A DNA stretch of 64,000 nucleotides from Rhizobium sp. ASV8 (GCF_016429255.1 NZ_JAELUG010000001.1:124001-188000); one strand, 5' to 3'; shown: positions 18,037-27,595, numbered from the stretch's first letter. The notes: generated from the sequence alone by a model not told the origin. Program-made: numbers and translations.

Positions 18037-19701
18037 TTGACCGATTTTCATTCGCTTGGTCTCTCCAAGCAGATCGTCGATACGCTGTCGCAGAACAACT
18101 TCGCCACTCCTACGCCGATCCAGGCACAGGCTATCCCGCTTGTTCTCCAGGGCCGCGATCTGATCGGCCTCGCCCAGACCGGCACCGGCAAGACCGCCGC
18201 TTTCGGCCTGCCCATCATCGAAATGCTGTTGAAGGACGCCAAGCGCCCGGACAACCGCACCGTCCGCACGCTGATCCTCGCCCCGACCCGCGAACTGGTG
18301 AACCAGATCGCCGACAACCTGAAGCTCTTCGTCCGCAAGACGCCGCTGAAGATCAACCTTGTCGTGGGCGGCGCCTCGATCAACAAGCAGCAGCTTCAGC
18401 TTGAGCGCGGCACCGACATTCTCGTTGCTACTCCGGGCCGCCTGCTCGACCTCATCAGCCGCCGCGCCCTGTCGCTCGGCCATGTCACCCATCTCGTGCT
18501 CGACGAAGCCGACCAGATGCTCGACCTCGGCTTCATCCACGATCTGCGCAAGATCGCCAAGATGGTCCCCGCCAAGCGCCAGACCCTGCTGTTTTCGGCC
18601 ACCATGCCGAAGGCGATCGCCGATCTCGCTTCCGACTACCTGAGCAATCCGGTCAAGGTGGAAGTGTCGCCTCCGGGCAAGGCTGCCGACAAGGTGGAAC
18701 AGTATGTCCACTTCGTTTCCGGCCAGAACCACAAGACGGAGATCCTCAAGGAAACGATTTCCGCCAATCCGGATGGCCGCGCCATGGTCTTCCTGCGCAC
18801 CAAGCACGGCGCAGAGAAGCTGATGAAGCATCTCGACCATGTCGGTTTCGCCGCCGCCTCCATCCACGGCAACAAGAGCCAGGGCCAGCGCGAACGCGCT
18901 CTCAAGGCTTTCCGTGACGGTGAAATCCGCGTTCTCGTCGCCACCGACGTCGCTGCCCGCGGCATCGATATCCCCGGCGTTTCGCACGTCTATAACTACG
19001 ATCTGCCGGAAGTTCCCGACGCCTACGTCCACCGCATCGGCCGTACCGCCCGTGCCGGCCGCGACGGCATCGCCATCGCTTTCTGCGCTCCGGACGAAAT
19101 CCGCCTGCTGCGCGACATCGAGCGCCTGATGGGTATCGAAATCGCCGTTGCCAGCGGTGAGGCTCCGGCCGACCGAGGCCGTCCGGCTCGCGGCAACAAC
19201 CGCGGCGGTGGTGCCCGTGGTGGCCAGGGCCAAGGCCAGGGTCGTGGCGCCGGTCAGGGTCGCGCCGAAGGTCGTCCGGCTCGCCCGGCTCGTCGTCCCT
19301 TCTTCGACAAGGAGAATGGCGAAGCGCGCGGCCAGGCTGGCGAACGTCAGGAACGCCGTCAGCGCGACGATCGTCCGCAGCGCGAAAACAACCGCAACGC
19401 CGATTTCCGTGGTCAGCGCCGCAACGAGCAGGCGCCGCGTCCGGAAGTCGACAACGATCTGGCATCGACCTCCGATTTCCGTCCGGCCCGCAAGCCGCAG
19501 CATGCCAATGCCGCGAACGGCAACGCCGCAGCACATGAAGCCGGCGCACATCGCGGTCAGCGCCATTCGCACGGCCGCCCGGCGGGTCGTCACAATGAAG
19601 ACCGCAACCAGAACGGCCAGGGCGAACAGCGCAATGGCGGCAACGGCCGCATGAAGCGCCGCGGCCCCGGTAATGGCGGTCAGCGCCGCGAACGCGCCTG
19701 A
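18037..19701 (+). CDS. DEAD-box ATP-dependent RNA helicase
   Basis: 554 residues from a TTG start preceded by AAAGG; this start aligns with the conserved N-terminal DFHSLGLSKQIVDTL. Helicase motifs in order are the Q motif (TPTPIQAQAI), motif I AQTGTGKT (about 46-53), PTRELV, TPGR, DEAD (159-162), SAT, ATDVAARGID and HRIGRTARAGR. The last ~180 residues are a low-complexity Gly/Arg/Asn/Gln-rich tail suited to RNA binding, as in RhlE-type helicases. Likely roles are ribosome assembly or mRNA turnover, especially in the cold. The long leader may regulate it. The large antisense frames here are codon-bias shadows. Confidence 0.93.
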   Translation: MTDFHSLGLSKQIVDTLSQNNFATPTPIQAQAIPLVLQGRDLIGLAQTGTGKTAAFGLPIIEMLLKDAKRPDNRTVRTLILAPTRELVNQIADNLKLFVRKTPLKINLVVGGASINKQQLQLERGTDILVATPGRLLDLISRRALSLGHVTHLVLDEADQMLDLGFIHDLRKIAKMVPAKRQTLLFSATMPKAIADLASDYLSNPVKVEVSPPGKAADKVEQYVHFVSGQNHKTEILKETISANPDGRAMVFLRTKHGAEKLMKHLDHVGFAAASIHGNKSQGQRERALKAFRDGEIRVLVATDVAARGIDIPGVSHVYNYDLPEVPDAYVHRIGRTARAGRDGIAIAFCAPDEIRLLRDIERLMGIEIAVASGEAPADRGRPARGNNRGGGARGGQGQGQGRGAGQGRAEGRPARPARRPFFDKENGEARGQAGERQERRQRDDRPQRENNRNADFRGQRRNEQAPRPEVDNDLASTSDFRPARKPQHANAANGNAAAHEAGAHRGQRHSHGRPAGRHNEDRNQNGQGEQRNGGNGRMKRRGPGNGGQRRERA

Positions 19702-19710
19702 CACAAGATC

Positions 19711-19740
19711 AAAAAAGGGGGCCAACCGGCCCCCTTTTTT
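19711..19740. terminator. Bidirectional rho-independent terminator
   Basis: Symmetric structure: six A, GGGGGCC, a 4-nt AACC loop, GGCCCCC, six T. It terminates both the helicase and the convergent DMT transporter genes. Confidence 0.92.
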
Positions 19741-19756
19741 ATTCCGTCATTCCATT

Positions 19757-20680
19757 TTATTCCGGCACGACATCCGCCGTGCGCCGATTGGTGAGATAAA
19801 CTCCCATGACCACGATGACGGTGCCGATGATGATCGGCAGCGTCAGAGGCTCGCCGAAAGCGATCGCCGCTTCGATGGCGACGGCCGGCGGCATCAGGTA
19901 GATCAGCGATGCCGCGCGCGAGACTTGCCCCCGGCGGATGAGATAGAGCAGCAGACCGACCGCCCCCATCGACAGGCCGAACACCGACCAGAGGAGCGAC
20001 AGGATCGCCGTCTGCGTGCCGTCGAAATGCAGGCCTTCGAATGTGAAGGCCAATGGCACGGTGACGATCAATGCGCCGACATATTGCAATGTTGCGATGG
20101 TGCGCAGATCGCCGGTTTGAAGGTGCCGCTTCTGGTAGAGCGTTCCATAAGTCACCGATACCATCGCCAGCAGATTGACGACGAGCGGGATCGCTGACTG
20201 CCAGAGATCAGCCGTGCCCGAAGCCAGCAGCTTCGGCGATATGGCGATGGCGATGCCGAGAAAGCCGAGCAGCAAGCCAAGACGCTGGATCGGCTGAATA
20301 CGCTCCCCGACGAGGAATGGCGCCGCCATGGCCGTCATTAGAGGTTGCAGGGCCGCGATGATGCCGGAAATGCCGGCCGGCACGCCCTCGGCGATCGCCC
20401 ACCAGAGCCCAGCCAGATAGATGCCATGCAGGAAGATGCCGGAGTAGATGGCCCGATAGACGCTCGACCAATCACGCGGCCAGCGGGCGCCGGTGAAAGA
20501 ACAGAGCAGTACGAAGGCAAGCGCCGACAGGCTGTAGCGCATCATCAGGAACGTGAAGGGGCCTGAATGCAGCGAGGCATACTTGGCAACGATCCAGCCG
20601 GTGGACCAGAGAAGAACGAAGATCGCCGGTGCTAGTCTATCGAGGGACATGGAATTCAGACCGATATGTGTTTTGCGCAT
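19757..20680 (-). CDS. EamA-family (DMT superfamily) transporter
   Basis: 307 residues, ten hydrophobic helices in two EamA repeats. Recognisable pieces are LLWSTGWIVAKYA near the start, the repeat-end PFLVGERIQPIQRLGLLLGFLGI, and EAAIAFGEPLTLPIIIGTVIVVMGVYL at the end. It is an inner-membrane drug/metabolite exporter or importer with unknown substrate. Two ATGs (20680 and 20650) are possible and neither has a strong ribosome site. It ends at the shared terminator with the helicase gene. Confidence 0.85.
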   Translation of the reverse strand: MRKTHIGLNSMSLDRLAPAIFVLLWSTGWIVAKYASLHSGPFTFLMMRYSLSALAFVLLCSFTGARWPRDWSSVYRAIYSGIFLHGIYLAGLWWAIAEGVPAGISGIIAALQPLMTAMAAPFLVGERIQPIQRLGLLLGFLGIAIAISPKLLASGTADLWQSAIPLVVNLLAMVSVTYGTLYQKRHLQTGDLRTIATLQYVGALIVTVPLAFTFEGLHFDGTQTAILSLLWSVFGLSMGAVGLLLYLIRRGQVSRAASLIYLMPPAVAIEAAIAFGEPLTLPIIIGTVIVVMGVYLTNRRTADVVPE

Positions 20681-21024
20681 CGGAGGTCAAATCAAAGGCG
20701 GGCTCAGAATGCTGCGCGAAGGGGGTTGCAGGCTGATAGCCGATGCAGCCGGAAGGGTCAAAATCCATCTGCTGAAAACAGCGATCAATTTTTCTTCACG
20801 CTGGCGAACCGCAATCCGCGGCTGAAGGAACTCTAGCTGCCACCCAGCCGTTCGGTCTGCAAAGCAGGCAAATGCTCAAATTTTGGTCCGAGTAATGCCA
20901 CGGGATCGGGCCAGCAACAGCTGCTCTATTCTTAACTGCCTGCAAATCCGGCATTTTTCGATATTTCGAAATTCGTATCGGCAACTGCGCATACTTCTTG
21001 CATTGTAAAAATCATTGTATTCAA
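20681..21024. other. Intergenic region without a supported gene
   Basis: A divergent spacer between the DMT transporter and the ATP-grasp gene, about 340 bp and more AT-rich at the right end. It should hold promoters for both genes. I see no convincing open frame, hairpin or repeat. Confidence 0.5.
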
Positions 21025-22461
21025 ATGGGTGAAAACACGGGGACCGCGCCTTTGGCATTTGATGAAATGATGACTGCGGATGAAAGTCCGCGCGCACCTT
21101 ATGAGAAATACTTCGAGTGGTACTCTGGCCAGGATAGAGGCCACTTGATTTCCAAGTCCCGAGATGCGGAAACCATCTTCCGAAAAACGGGAATTACCTT
21201 TGCGGTCTACGGACACGCAGACTCCTCCGAAAAGCTCATTCCCTTCGACATCATTCCCCGCATCATATCAGGCCGCGAATGGCGCAAGCTCGCTCAGGGC
21301 ATAGAACAGCGGGTCATCGCCCTCAACGCCTTCCTCGATGACATCTACCATAAGCAGGAAATCATCCGCGCCGGACGTATCCCGCGTGAGCTGATCGAAA
21401 AGAACGATGCCTTTTTACCCGAGATGATCGGCTTCCGTCCCCCGGGCGGCGTCTATACCCACATCGTCGGCACCGATATCGTCCGCACCGGCGAAGACCA
21501 GTTCTATGTGCTCGAGGACAATGCCCGCACGCCGTCCGGCGTCAGCTACATGCTCGAGAACCGCGAAACGATGATGCAGATGTTCCCCGAGCTGTTTCAC
21601 CAGAACAAGGTGCAGCGCGTCGAGGACTATCCGTTGCAGCTGCGCCAGAGCCTGGCCTCCCTTGCCCCTCCCGGCTGCAAGGGCAAGCCGCGCGTCGCGG
21701 TGCTGACACCAGGCATATACAATTCCGCCTACTACGAGCACTCGTTCCTCGCCGACATGATGGGCGTCGAACTGGTGGAAGGTTCGGATCTTCGGGTCAT
21801 CGACGGCAAGGTCAAAATGCGCACGACGCGCGGCTATGAGGCCATCGATGTGCTCTATCGCCGCGTCGACGACGATTTCCTCGATCCCCTCACCTTCCGC
21901 CCGGATTCCGCGCTCGGCATCCCCGGCATCATGGATGTCTACCGCGCCGGCCATATCACCATCGCCAACGCGCCCGGCACCGGCATCTCGGACGACAAGG
22001 CGATCTATTCCTACATGCCGGAGATCGTCGAATTCTACACCGGCCGCAAACCGATCCTCGAAAACGTGCCGACCTGGCGCTGTTCGGAACCCGACAGCCT
22101 GAAATATGTGCTTGAGAACCTTGCGGATCTCGTCGTCAAGGAAGTTCACGGCTCCGGCGGCTATGGCATGCTCGTTGGACCGACGGCCTCGAAGAAGGAG
22201 CGCATTGCCTTTGCCGAGAAGCTGAAGAGCAAGCCGAACAACTATATCGCGCAGCCAACTCTTTCCCTGTCGACCGTGCCGATCATGGTCAACAAGGGCA
22301 TTGCGCCCAGGCACGTCGACCTGCGGCCCTATGTCCTCGTCTCCGACAAGGTGCGGATCATTCCCGGCGGGCTCACCCGCGTGGCGCTGAAGGAAGGCTC
22401 GCTGGTGGTCAACTCCAGTCAGGGCGGCGGCACCAAAGACACCTGGGTTCTGGAGGACTGA
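21025..22461 (+). CDS. Circularly permuted ATP-grasp protein (DUF404/DUF407 type)
   Basis: 478 residues from the ATG at 21025; the frame is open further upstream and a later ATG at 21067 is also possible. Characteristic stretches are IPFDIIPRIISGREWRKLAQG, ALNAFLDDIYHKQEI, FYVLEDNARTPSGVSYMLEN, GHITIANAPGTGISDDKAIY and VVKEVHGSGGYGMLVGP. Members have a permuted ATP-grasp fold and probably form peptide-like bonds, but their product is not established. The gene is followed after 6 bp by the alpha-E protein and then a transglutaminase, the standard three-gene association. Confidence 0.9.
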   Translation: MGENTGTAPLAFDEMMTADESPRAPYEKYFEWYSGQDRGHLISKSRDAETIFRKTGITFAVYGHADSSEKLIPFDIIPRIISGREWRKLAQGIEQRVIALNAFLDDIYHKQEIIRAGRIPRELIEKNDAFLPEMIGFRPPGGVYTHIVGTDIVRTGEDQFYVLEDNARTPSGVSYMLENRETMMQMFPELFHQNKVQRVEDYPLQLRQSLASLAPPGCKGKPRVAVLTPGIYNSAYYEHSFLADMMGVELVEGSDLRVIDGKVKMRTTRGYEAIDVLYRRVDDDFLDPLTFRPDSALGIPGIMDVYRAGHITIANAPGTGISDDKAIYSYMPEIVEFYTGRKPILENVPTWRCSEPDSLKYVLENLADLVVKEVHGSGGYGMLVGPTASKKERIAFAEKLKSKPNNYIAQPTLSLSTVPIMVNKGIAPRHVDLRPYVLVSDKVRIIPGGLTRVALKEGSLVVNSSQGGGTKDTWVLED

Positions 22462-22467
22462 TCGGAC

Positions 22468-23409
22468 ATGCTGGGAAGAACCGCGAATGGCCTCTACTGG
22501 ATGTTCCGCTACATCGAGCGCGCCGAAAACATTGCCCGCCTCGTCGACGCCGGACAACGTATGTCGCTGACCCGCAGCGATGCCGCCGATGACGATTGGG
22601 ACGGCGTGCTGCAAAGCGCTGGCGTGCGCGAAGCCTATGGCCAGGTGCACGACAAGATGACGGGCGCCGACGCCATCGACTATCTGATGCGCGATCGGGC
22701 CAATCCATCGAGCGTTATGTCCTGTATCGAATACGGGCGCAACAATGCCCGCATGGTGCGCACGGCGCTGACCCGTGACACTTGGGAAGCGACCAACGAA
22801 TGTTGGATCGAACTGAAGACCCTCCTCGGCAAAAAGCTCAAGACGGCCGAACTGCCCGAGACGATCGACGTCATAAAGCAGCGTGCGGGGCTGATCCGCG
22901 GCGCCTTTCACGGCTCAATGCTGCGCAACGAGCTCTATAATTTCGCCCGCATCGGCACCTTCATCGAGCGCGCCGACAACACGGCCCGCATTCTCGACGT
23001 GAAATACTACGTGCTGCTGCCCTCGGTCTCGCATGTCGGCTCATCGCTCGACAACGCGCAATGGGAGTCGATCCTGCGATCGGTGTCGGCGCACAGGGCC
23101 TACAAATGGGCTTACGACCCGGAATACAAGCCCGCCAACATTGCCGACTTCCTGATCCTGAACGGGCAGATGCCGCGTTCCCTCGCCTATTGCTACGACA
23201 AGATCGTCAGCAACATGGGGTATCTCGGCGCCGAATACGAAAAGCGGCTGCCGGCGCATGACACGGCCGAAGCCATTCGCCAATCGCTGCAAAAGCTGAC
23301 CATCAAGCGCATTATGGATCAGGGCCTGCATGAGTTCCTGGAGGATTTCGTCGCCCGCAACAACAAGCTCGGCGCGGAGATTTCCGATGGCTATCGGTTC
23401 TATGAGTAG
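22468..23409 (+). CDS. Alpha-E domain protein (DUF403)
   Basis: 313 residues, nearly all alpha-helical. The signature N-terminus LGRTANGLYWMFRYIERAENIARLVD is diagnostic, with NARMVRTALTRDTWEATNE and the repeated RIGTFIERADNTARILDVKYY. It invariably partners the permuted ATP-grasp protein upstream, to which it is presumably functionally tied; biochemistry is unknown. It begins 6 bp after the previous stop and ends 12 bp before the transglutaminase gene. Confidence 0.9.
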   Translation: MLGRTANGLYWMFRYIERAENIARLVDAGQRMSLTRSDAADDDWDGVLQSAGVREAYGQVHDKMTGADAIDYLMRDRANPSSVMSCIEYGRNNARMVRTALTRDTWEATNECWIELKTLLGKKLKTAELPETIDVIKQRAGLIRGAFHGSMLRNELYNFARIGTFIERADNTARILDVKYYVLLPSVSHVGSSLDNAQWESILRSVSAHRAYKWAYDPEYKPANIADFLILNGQMPRSLAYCYDKIVSNMGYLGAEYEKRLPAHDTAEAIRQSLQKLTIKRIMDQGLHEFLEDFVARNNKLGAEISDGYRFYE

Positions 23410-23421
23410 GCGGGCGACATT

Positions 23422-24246
23422 ATGAAACTGACGATCAGCCATATTACGGAATATCGCTACCACCAACCGTCGCAGTTTTCCCTGCAGCGCTTGCGCTTGA
23501 CGCCGCTCACCGGCACCGGGCAAACGGTCGCGAACTGGAAACTATCCGTCGAGGGCGCCAGTCCCGAGGTGGAATATGACGACCAGTTCGGCAATCGCGT
23601 TACCCTCGTCTCGCTCGACGGACAGCAGGAAGCGACGAGGATCGTCGCGACGGGCGAAGTGGAAACGCAGGATCTCAATGGCGTGGTGGGGCCGCATGCC
23701 GGCTTCGCCCCTCTCTGGCTCTTCCTTAGGGAATCGCCGCGTACTAAGGCCGGAAAGCTGACGAAGGAGCTGACGCGCGGGCTGTCAGGGGACAGCGACC
23801 TCGCCAGAATGCACGCGCTGATGAGCGCAATCCATCAATCCGTCGAATACAAGCCCGGCACCAGCGATACGGAGACAACCGCCGAACAGGCTCTGGAGGC
23901 AAAAAGCGGCGTCTGTCAGGACCATGCTCATATCTTCATCGCCGGCGCTCGCGCACTCCAGATTCCGGCACGCTACGTCTCCGGCTACCTGATGATGGAA
24001 GGCAAGAATGAACAGGCAGCCACACATGCCTGGGCGGAAGCGCACATTCCCGGCCTCGGCTGGGTCGGCTTCGATCCAGCCAACGACGTCTGTCCGGATG
24101 CCCGCTACGTCCGCATCGCGACGGGCCTGTGCTATCGAGACGCCGCTCCCGTTTCCGGCATGCGGGTCGGCACGCCGGGTGAAACCCTCACCGTGAAGGT
24201 CACGGTTGCGAACCAGGGGCAAAGTCAGAGCCAGAGCCAAAGCTGA
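23422..24246 (+). CDS. Transglutaminase-like cysteine protease family protein
   Basis: 274 residues with an N-terminal bacterial transglutaminase-like region (MKLTISHITEYRYHQP) and a core domain carrying the catalytic triad Cys165 (KSGVCQDHAH), His202 (THAWAEAH) and Asp218 (GFDPAND). It is the third gene of the ATP-grasp/alpha-E cluster, which is thought to make or trim a peptide-like product. The C-terminus ends in a QSQSQSQS run. A second, shorter copy of the last ~46 codons occurs at 27321-27460, after an inserted hydrolase/AraC pair, so this 3-prime end is duplicated. Confidence 0.9.
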   Translation: MKLTISHITEYRYHQPSQFSLQRLRLTPLTGTGQTVANWKLSVEGASPEVEYDDQFGNRVTLVSLDGQQEATRIVATGEVETQDLNGVVGPHAGFAPLWLFLRESPRTKAGKLTKELTRGLSGDSDLARMHALMSAIHQSVEYKPGTSDTETTAEQALEAKSGVCQDHAHIFIAGARALQIPARYVSGYLMMEGKNEQAATHAWAEAHIPGLGWVGFDPANDVCPDARYVRIATGLCYRDAAPVSGMRVGTPGETLTVKVTVANQGQSQSQSQS

Positions 24247-24282
24247 TGGGTCTGGGCTACGCCAGTGCCCGACTTGTCGCCT

Positions 24283-24388
24283 AAAGCGTGTCGCGATCTT
24301 TCGGATTCGCTTCACACGCTTTAGCTCTTTGATTTCACGCATGTCGTAGCCGCAAAAACCGCTGCACACTTTTGCGCGACATGCTCTA
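24283..24388. repeat. Rhizobial intergenic mosaic-type repeat (two hairpins)
   Basis: Two palindromic units. AAAGCGTG at 24283 faces CACGCTTT, and GCATGTCG faces the GCGACATGC end at about 24384. The right unit shares CCGCTGCA and GCGACATGCT with the element at 7169-7216. It resembles the RIME-type elements known in rhizobia. Its end overlaps the stop codon of the serine hydrolase gene (24386-24388). Confidence 0.65.
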
Positions 24389-25966
24389 GTTGTTCGCCTG
24401 CTCGCCATCGGCCGACATTACCCAACCCTCCTCGTCGACACGGCGAATGTTGAGCTTCGTGCCGTTGAAAGACAGGACGTATTTGATCTGCGTGCCGTAT
24501 CCGATATCCTGCGCGTCGATCACGAATGTCTGCCCGTCCGACCATGTCCCTCTGGCGGCCGGGGTATGGCCTGGATAAGCGCCAGAGAGCGCGGGCGGGC
24601 CTTTGCGATAGAACCCGTCAAGTCCGATCGGAACGTCTTCCCTGGCTGAAGAACCAACCGGATAACGCAAATATCGCTCATATTCGACATGCGGACGAGG
24701 GCCGGTCAAAAATAGGGTAAGTGATCTTAACTCAAGGTCATTGTCCGCAAATTTGTAGGTCTTTCCGGAAATGGCGGACGCAATCTCCGGTGTTGGGCCA
24801 ACGGCTGTCGGCTTCTCGACTGCGCCATCTTTGATGGCATTCGCAAGCTGTTCGGCAGCGTTCGGGTTTGGAGGAAGCGCTGACTCCGACTTGACCGCCG
24901 AAGAAACACGGTCTGCCAGAGTGCGGAGCGGAATATATTTTCTGGCAGTGGTCACCACCACAATATCCAGATCAGGAAATATCGCTATATTTTGGCCATC
25001 CTTGCCATTCGCCATGTAAACATGCGGCTCCGGCAATATCCAGAAGAAGTTTGAATAGCTCAGGCTGGGATCGTATGACGCATGCGTATTCACGATCGTG
25101 TGGTTCAACACATCGGCCCAGCCGGGTGGAAGAAGTTGCCTTCCCTCCCATTCGCCGTGGTGCAAGTACAGATAACCGAACTTTGCCATGTCGCGCGGCA
25201 GCAAAAATAGCATCCCATCTCCGAATGTGAGACCCTGGCGATCGCGATCCCAATACCAATCAGTGATGCCTAATGGCGCAAAGAGCTTTTCCCGGGCGTA
25301 ATCCTCAAGAGGCTGGCCTGTAAGCCTGGTGATAACAGCGGAAACAAGATCCGGGTTGGCATTGCTGTAATTAAAAACCTCTCCCGGTGGATGCGCCATG
25401 GGACGATCGAGAATGAACTGGATCAAATTGGAGGCTCGATACATATCCTGCAGTGTCTGCTGCCTGCCGCCTTCAAATCCCTGATCCCAATCGAGCCCCG
25501 AAGTCATGTCCAGAAGGTTCTGAACAGTGATCGCCTTCTTTCTATCATCGACATTTGCGATGCGGCGATCAGCGAAAAAGTCCAGGACAGGGTCATCGAG
25601 ACGGTCGAGCAGGCCGTCCTTGTAGGCCATCCCGAGAAGAGTACCGGTAATCGCTTTTGTGGAAGAGAATATCTCGTGCGGAACATTCCCGGGATAGAGA
25701 GCATAGTGGGCCTCGGCGACAATTCGCCCATGACGCACAACGAGAAGACTGTCGAAGCTGTGGCTTTCGCCATAGTTGACAAGCTTGGCGAGCGCCGACG
25801 AATCCATGCCTTGCTCTTCCGGCGTCGAGGTCAGCCATTCCTTGGTCGGCCATGGCACTTTATCCGCGTCTCGCGCCTCCACGCGCGCGACGTAGTCAGA
25901 AGTTAACAGAGCGCATAAGCTTAACAGCGCACTTAAAACAAAACGTTTTTTGAATGGCATGTCCAT
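24386..25966 (-). CDS. Exported serine hydrolase, class C beta-lactamase family
   Basis: 526 residues. An N-terminal signal peptide (MPFKKRFVLSALLSLCALLT) precedes a class-C beta-lactamase/penicillin-binding fold. The nucleophile is in the SxxK box SSTK of HEIFSSTKAITGTLLG, and the YxN box is NYSNAN. A ~150-residue C-terminal extension follows. Likely a periplasmic esterase, peptidase or amide hydrolase; there is nothing to say it degrades beta-lactams. The ATG has GGAGG upstream. Base composition is lower in GC than the neighbours, and the gene lies within a segment bounded by duplicated transglutaminase ends, both suggesting acquisition. Confidence 0.85.
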   Translation of the reverse strand: MDMPFKKRFVLSALLSLCALLTSDYVARVEARDADKVPWPTKEWLTSTPEEQGMDSSALAKLVNYGESHSFDSLLVVRHGRIVAEAHYALYPGNVPHEIFSSTKAITGTLLGMAYKDGLLDRLDDPVLDFFADRRIANVDDRKKAITVQNLLDMTSGLDWDQGFEGGRQQTLQDMYRASNLIQFILDRPMAHPPGEVFNYSNANPDLVSAVITRLTGQPLEDYAREKLFAPLGITDWYWDRDRQGLTFGDGMLFLLPRDMAKFGYLYLHHGEWEGRQLLPPGWADVLNHTIVNTHASYDPSLSYSNFFWILPEPHVYMANGKDGQNIAIFPDLDIVVVTTARKYIPLRTLADRVSSAVKSESALPPNPNAAEQLANAIKDGAVEKPTAVGPTPEIASAISGKTYKFADNDLELRSLTLFLTGPRPHVEYERYLRYPVGSSAREDVPIGLDGFYRKGPPALSGAYPGHTPAARGTWSDGQTFVIDAQDIGYGTQIKYVLSFNGTKLNIRRVDEEGWVMSADGEQANN

Positions 25967-26049
25967 GATGGCCTCCGATCTTTGCAGAGACTATGCTCAA
26001 GGGAGACAGCACCTTCTCGCCGGAAACTGAAAAACGGCTGGCCGATTTC

Positions 26050-27192
26050 TCAATACGACTGGCCGATTTCAAAATTCCTTGCCTCGCTCTGCGGCTTGGG
26101 CGGCGCCTGTGTAAGAGCCAGGCGGCGGAATTCGGTCGGCGTGACGTCCGTATCGGCCTTGAAGGCCCGGTTGAACGGACCGAGCGACTGGAACCCGGCA
26201 TCCATAGCGATCGTCAGGACAGGCACTTCTTTCTGGCTCGGATCAGCGAGAGCTGCCTTGGCCTCGTCGATCCGGTACCGGTTGAGAAAGGCGTTGAAAT
26301 TGCGATAGCCAAGGCCTTCGTTGATGATTTGGCGTAGCCTATATTCGGGCAGCTTCATAAGCGCGGCAAGAGAGCCGATGGTCAGCCCCTCGCGACGATA
26401 TACACGCTCCTGCGTCATCAAACGTTCCAGACGATTGAGCAGTGCCGGATCGATCTCCGAGCGATCGTCACTCTCGATCGAAGCAAGAGAACGTCCGTCA
26501 GCGGATGCGCCGGCCGGCGTCAGCGTCACCGTTTGATTGCTTGTGGCAGTGCGGAACAGGCTCCAACCGGCAAGAACTGCCAACAGGCAAAGGCCGATCG
26601 CGTTGGCGAGATTTCGCGCAGGCGACACCCATGCCAGGATTGCAACTGGGGAGAGATTGGCGACCGCATTGGTCCCGATATAGGTTAGCGTTCCCATCAG
26701 CACTGTGACGCGCAACCGCCGCCGCCGGGCGACCAGATCCGTTCGCCAGGTGGTGACGGTTTGCACCACAGCGAGCACCGCAAGCACGAGATTGGTAAGC
26801 GTCAAGGCCCGATCGATCAAAGAAGCAGCAGGTCTTGTGAAGGCACCATAAGAAGCCAGCAGCGTCAGGCCGACCAGAGCGAACCACAAGCCTCGATGCC
26901 ATGGCCGCAAGACAAAATCATCATCGAACGCCGCCCGAGCCCAGAGCCAGAAGAAGACCGACCCGCCCGACGATAACGCAATGAACGGCAGGCTTATCCA
27001 AGGCCATTGTGACGGGAAGCCGGGTGCCTCGATGATAGCGGAGGCGGCACCCGCGACGGCGAGCGCGGCACCGATACGCATCGTGCTCGTCATGTTGCGA
27101 TTGCGGAACAGAACCGCTGCGAACATCAGAAGCAATCCCGCTGCTGCGCCGCGACAGCCATTATCGAGAGCGATGAAAGCCGCGCTATTCAC
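26050..27192 (-). CDS. AraC-family regulator with N-terminal membrane domain
   Basis: 380 residues. The first ~220 form about seven hydrophobic segments, a membrane sensor region. The last ~110 are an AraC/XylS double helix-turn-helix (LTIGSLAALMKLPEYRLRQIINEGLGYRNFNAFLNRYRI, then TIAMDAGFQSLGPFNRAFK, given in pieces). The start is GTG with GGAGGAGG upstream. It is upstream of and co-directional with the serine hydrolase, with a gap of 83 bp, so it may control that gene. The signal it senses is unknown. Confidence 0.85.
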   Translation of the reverse strand: MNSAAFIALDNGCRGAAAGLLLMFAAVLFRNRNMTSTMRIGAALAVAGAASAIIEAPGFPSQWPWISLPFIALSSGGSVFFWLWARAAFDDDFVLRPWHRGLWFALVGLTLLASYGAFTRPAASLIDRALTLTNLVLAVLAVVQTVTTWRTDLVARRRRLRVTVLMGTLTYIGTNAVANLSPVAILAWVSPARNLANAIGLCLLAVLAGWSLFRTATSNQTVTLTPAGASADGRSLASIESDDRSEIDPALLNRLERLMTQERVYRREGLTIGSLAALMKLPEYRLRQIINEGLGYRNFNAFLNRYRIDEAKAALADPSQKEVPVLTIAMDAGFQSLGPFNRAFKADTDVTPTEFRRLALTQAPPKPQSEARNFEIGQSY

Positions 27193-27320
27193 TCTTGGGA
27201 AGCCTCCTCCGCACGCGGATCATCGGCAAAAGTTCTGGGCGCGGAAAAGTCTACTATGTGCGGCTTGCCCGCGAAAGCGAAGTTAGCCCAGATTCTTGGG
27301 CCGTTATACGGCTGCATGCG

Positions 27321-27460
27321 CCCGCTATGTCCGCATCGCGACGGGCCTGCGCTATCGCGACGCCGCTCCCGTTTCCGGCATGCGGGTCGGCACACCGGGC
27401 AAAACCCTGACCGTCAAGGTATCGGTGGCAAGTCAGGGACAGAGTCAAAGCCAGAGCTGA
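27321..27460 (+). pseudogene. Orphan duplicate of the transglutaminase 3-prime end
   Basis: In-frame remnant reading RYVRIATGLRYRDAAPVSG, then MRVGTPGKTLTVKVSV and a QSQSQS tail with TGA stop. It matches codons 227-274 of the gene at 23422-24246 at roughly 85-90% of bases, and its Q-S tail is one repeat shorter. There is no start or upstream part of the domain, so it cannot be functional. The sequence left of 27321 does not match. Confidence 0.85.
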
Positions 27461-27595
27461 TGTAGGCAAGCGCGGCTTGCCGCGTTCATCAAAACGCCTT
27501 CCTGTACCTCCGGATGGCCACAACATCTTGAGCATCGAGAGTTGTTGCGGCCAACCGTTCTGACTGCAAGCGGGCATCAACTGCCCGCTTCAGGA

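Noticed and set aside
17950..19725. 591-codon frame antisense to the DEAD-box helicase
   Set aside because: Low-complexity Ala/Val/Thr product mirrored from the helicase codons; the plus strand has complete helicase motifs.
21415..22911. 498-codon antisense frame over the ATP-grasp gene
   Set aside because: Shadow frame; the sense gene is well conserved in pattern.
24223..24246. QSQSQSQS end of the transglutaminase as a frameshift artefact
   Set aside because: The same tail occurs in the duplicated copy at 27321-27460, so it is a real feature.
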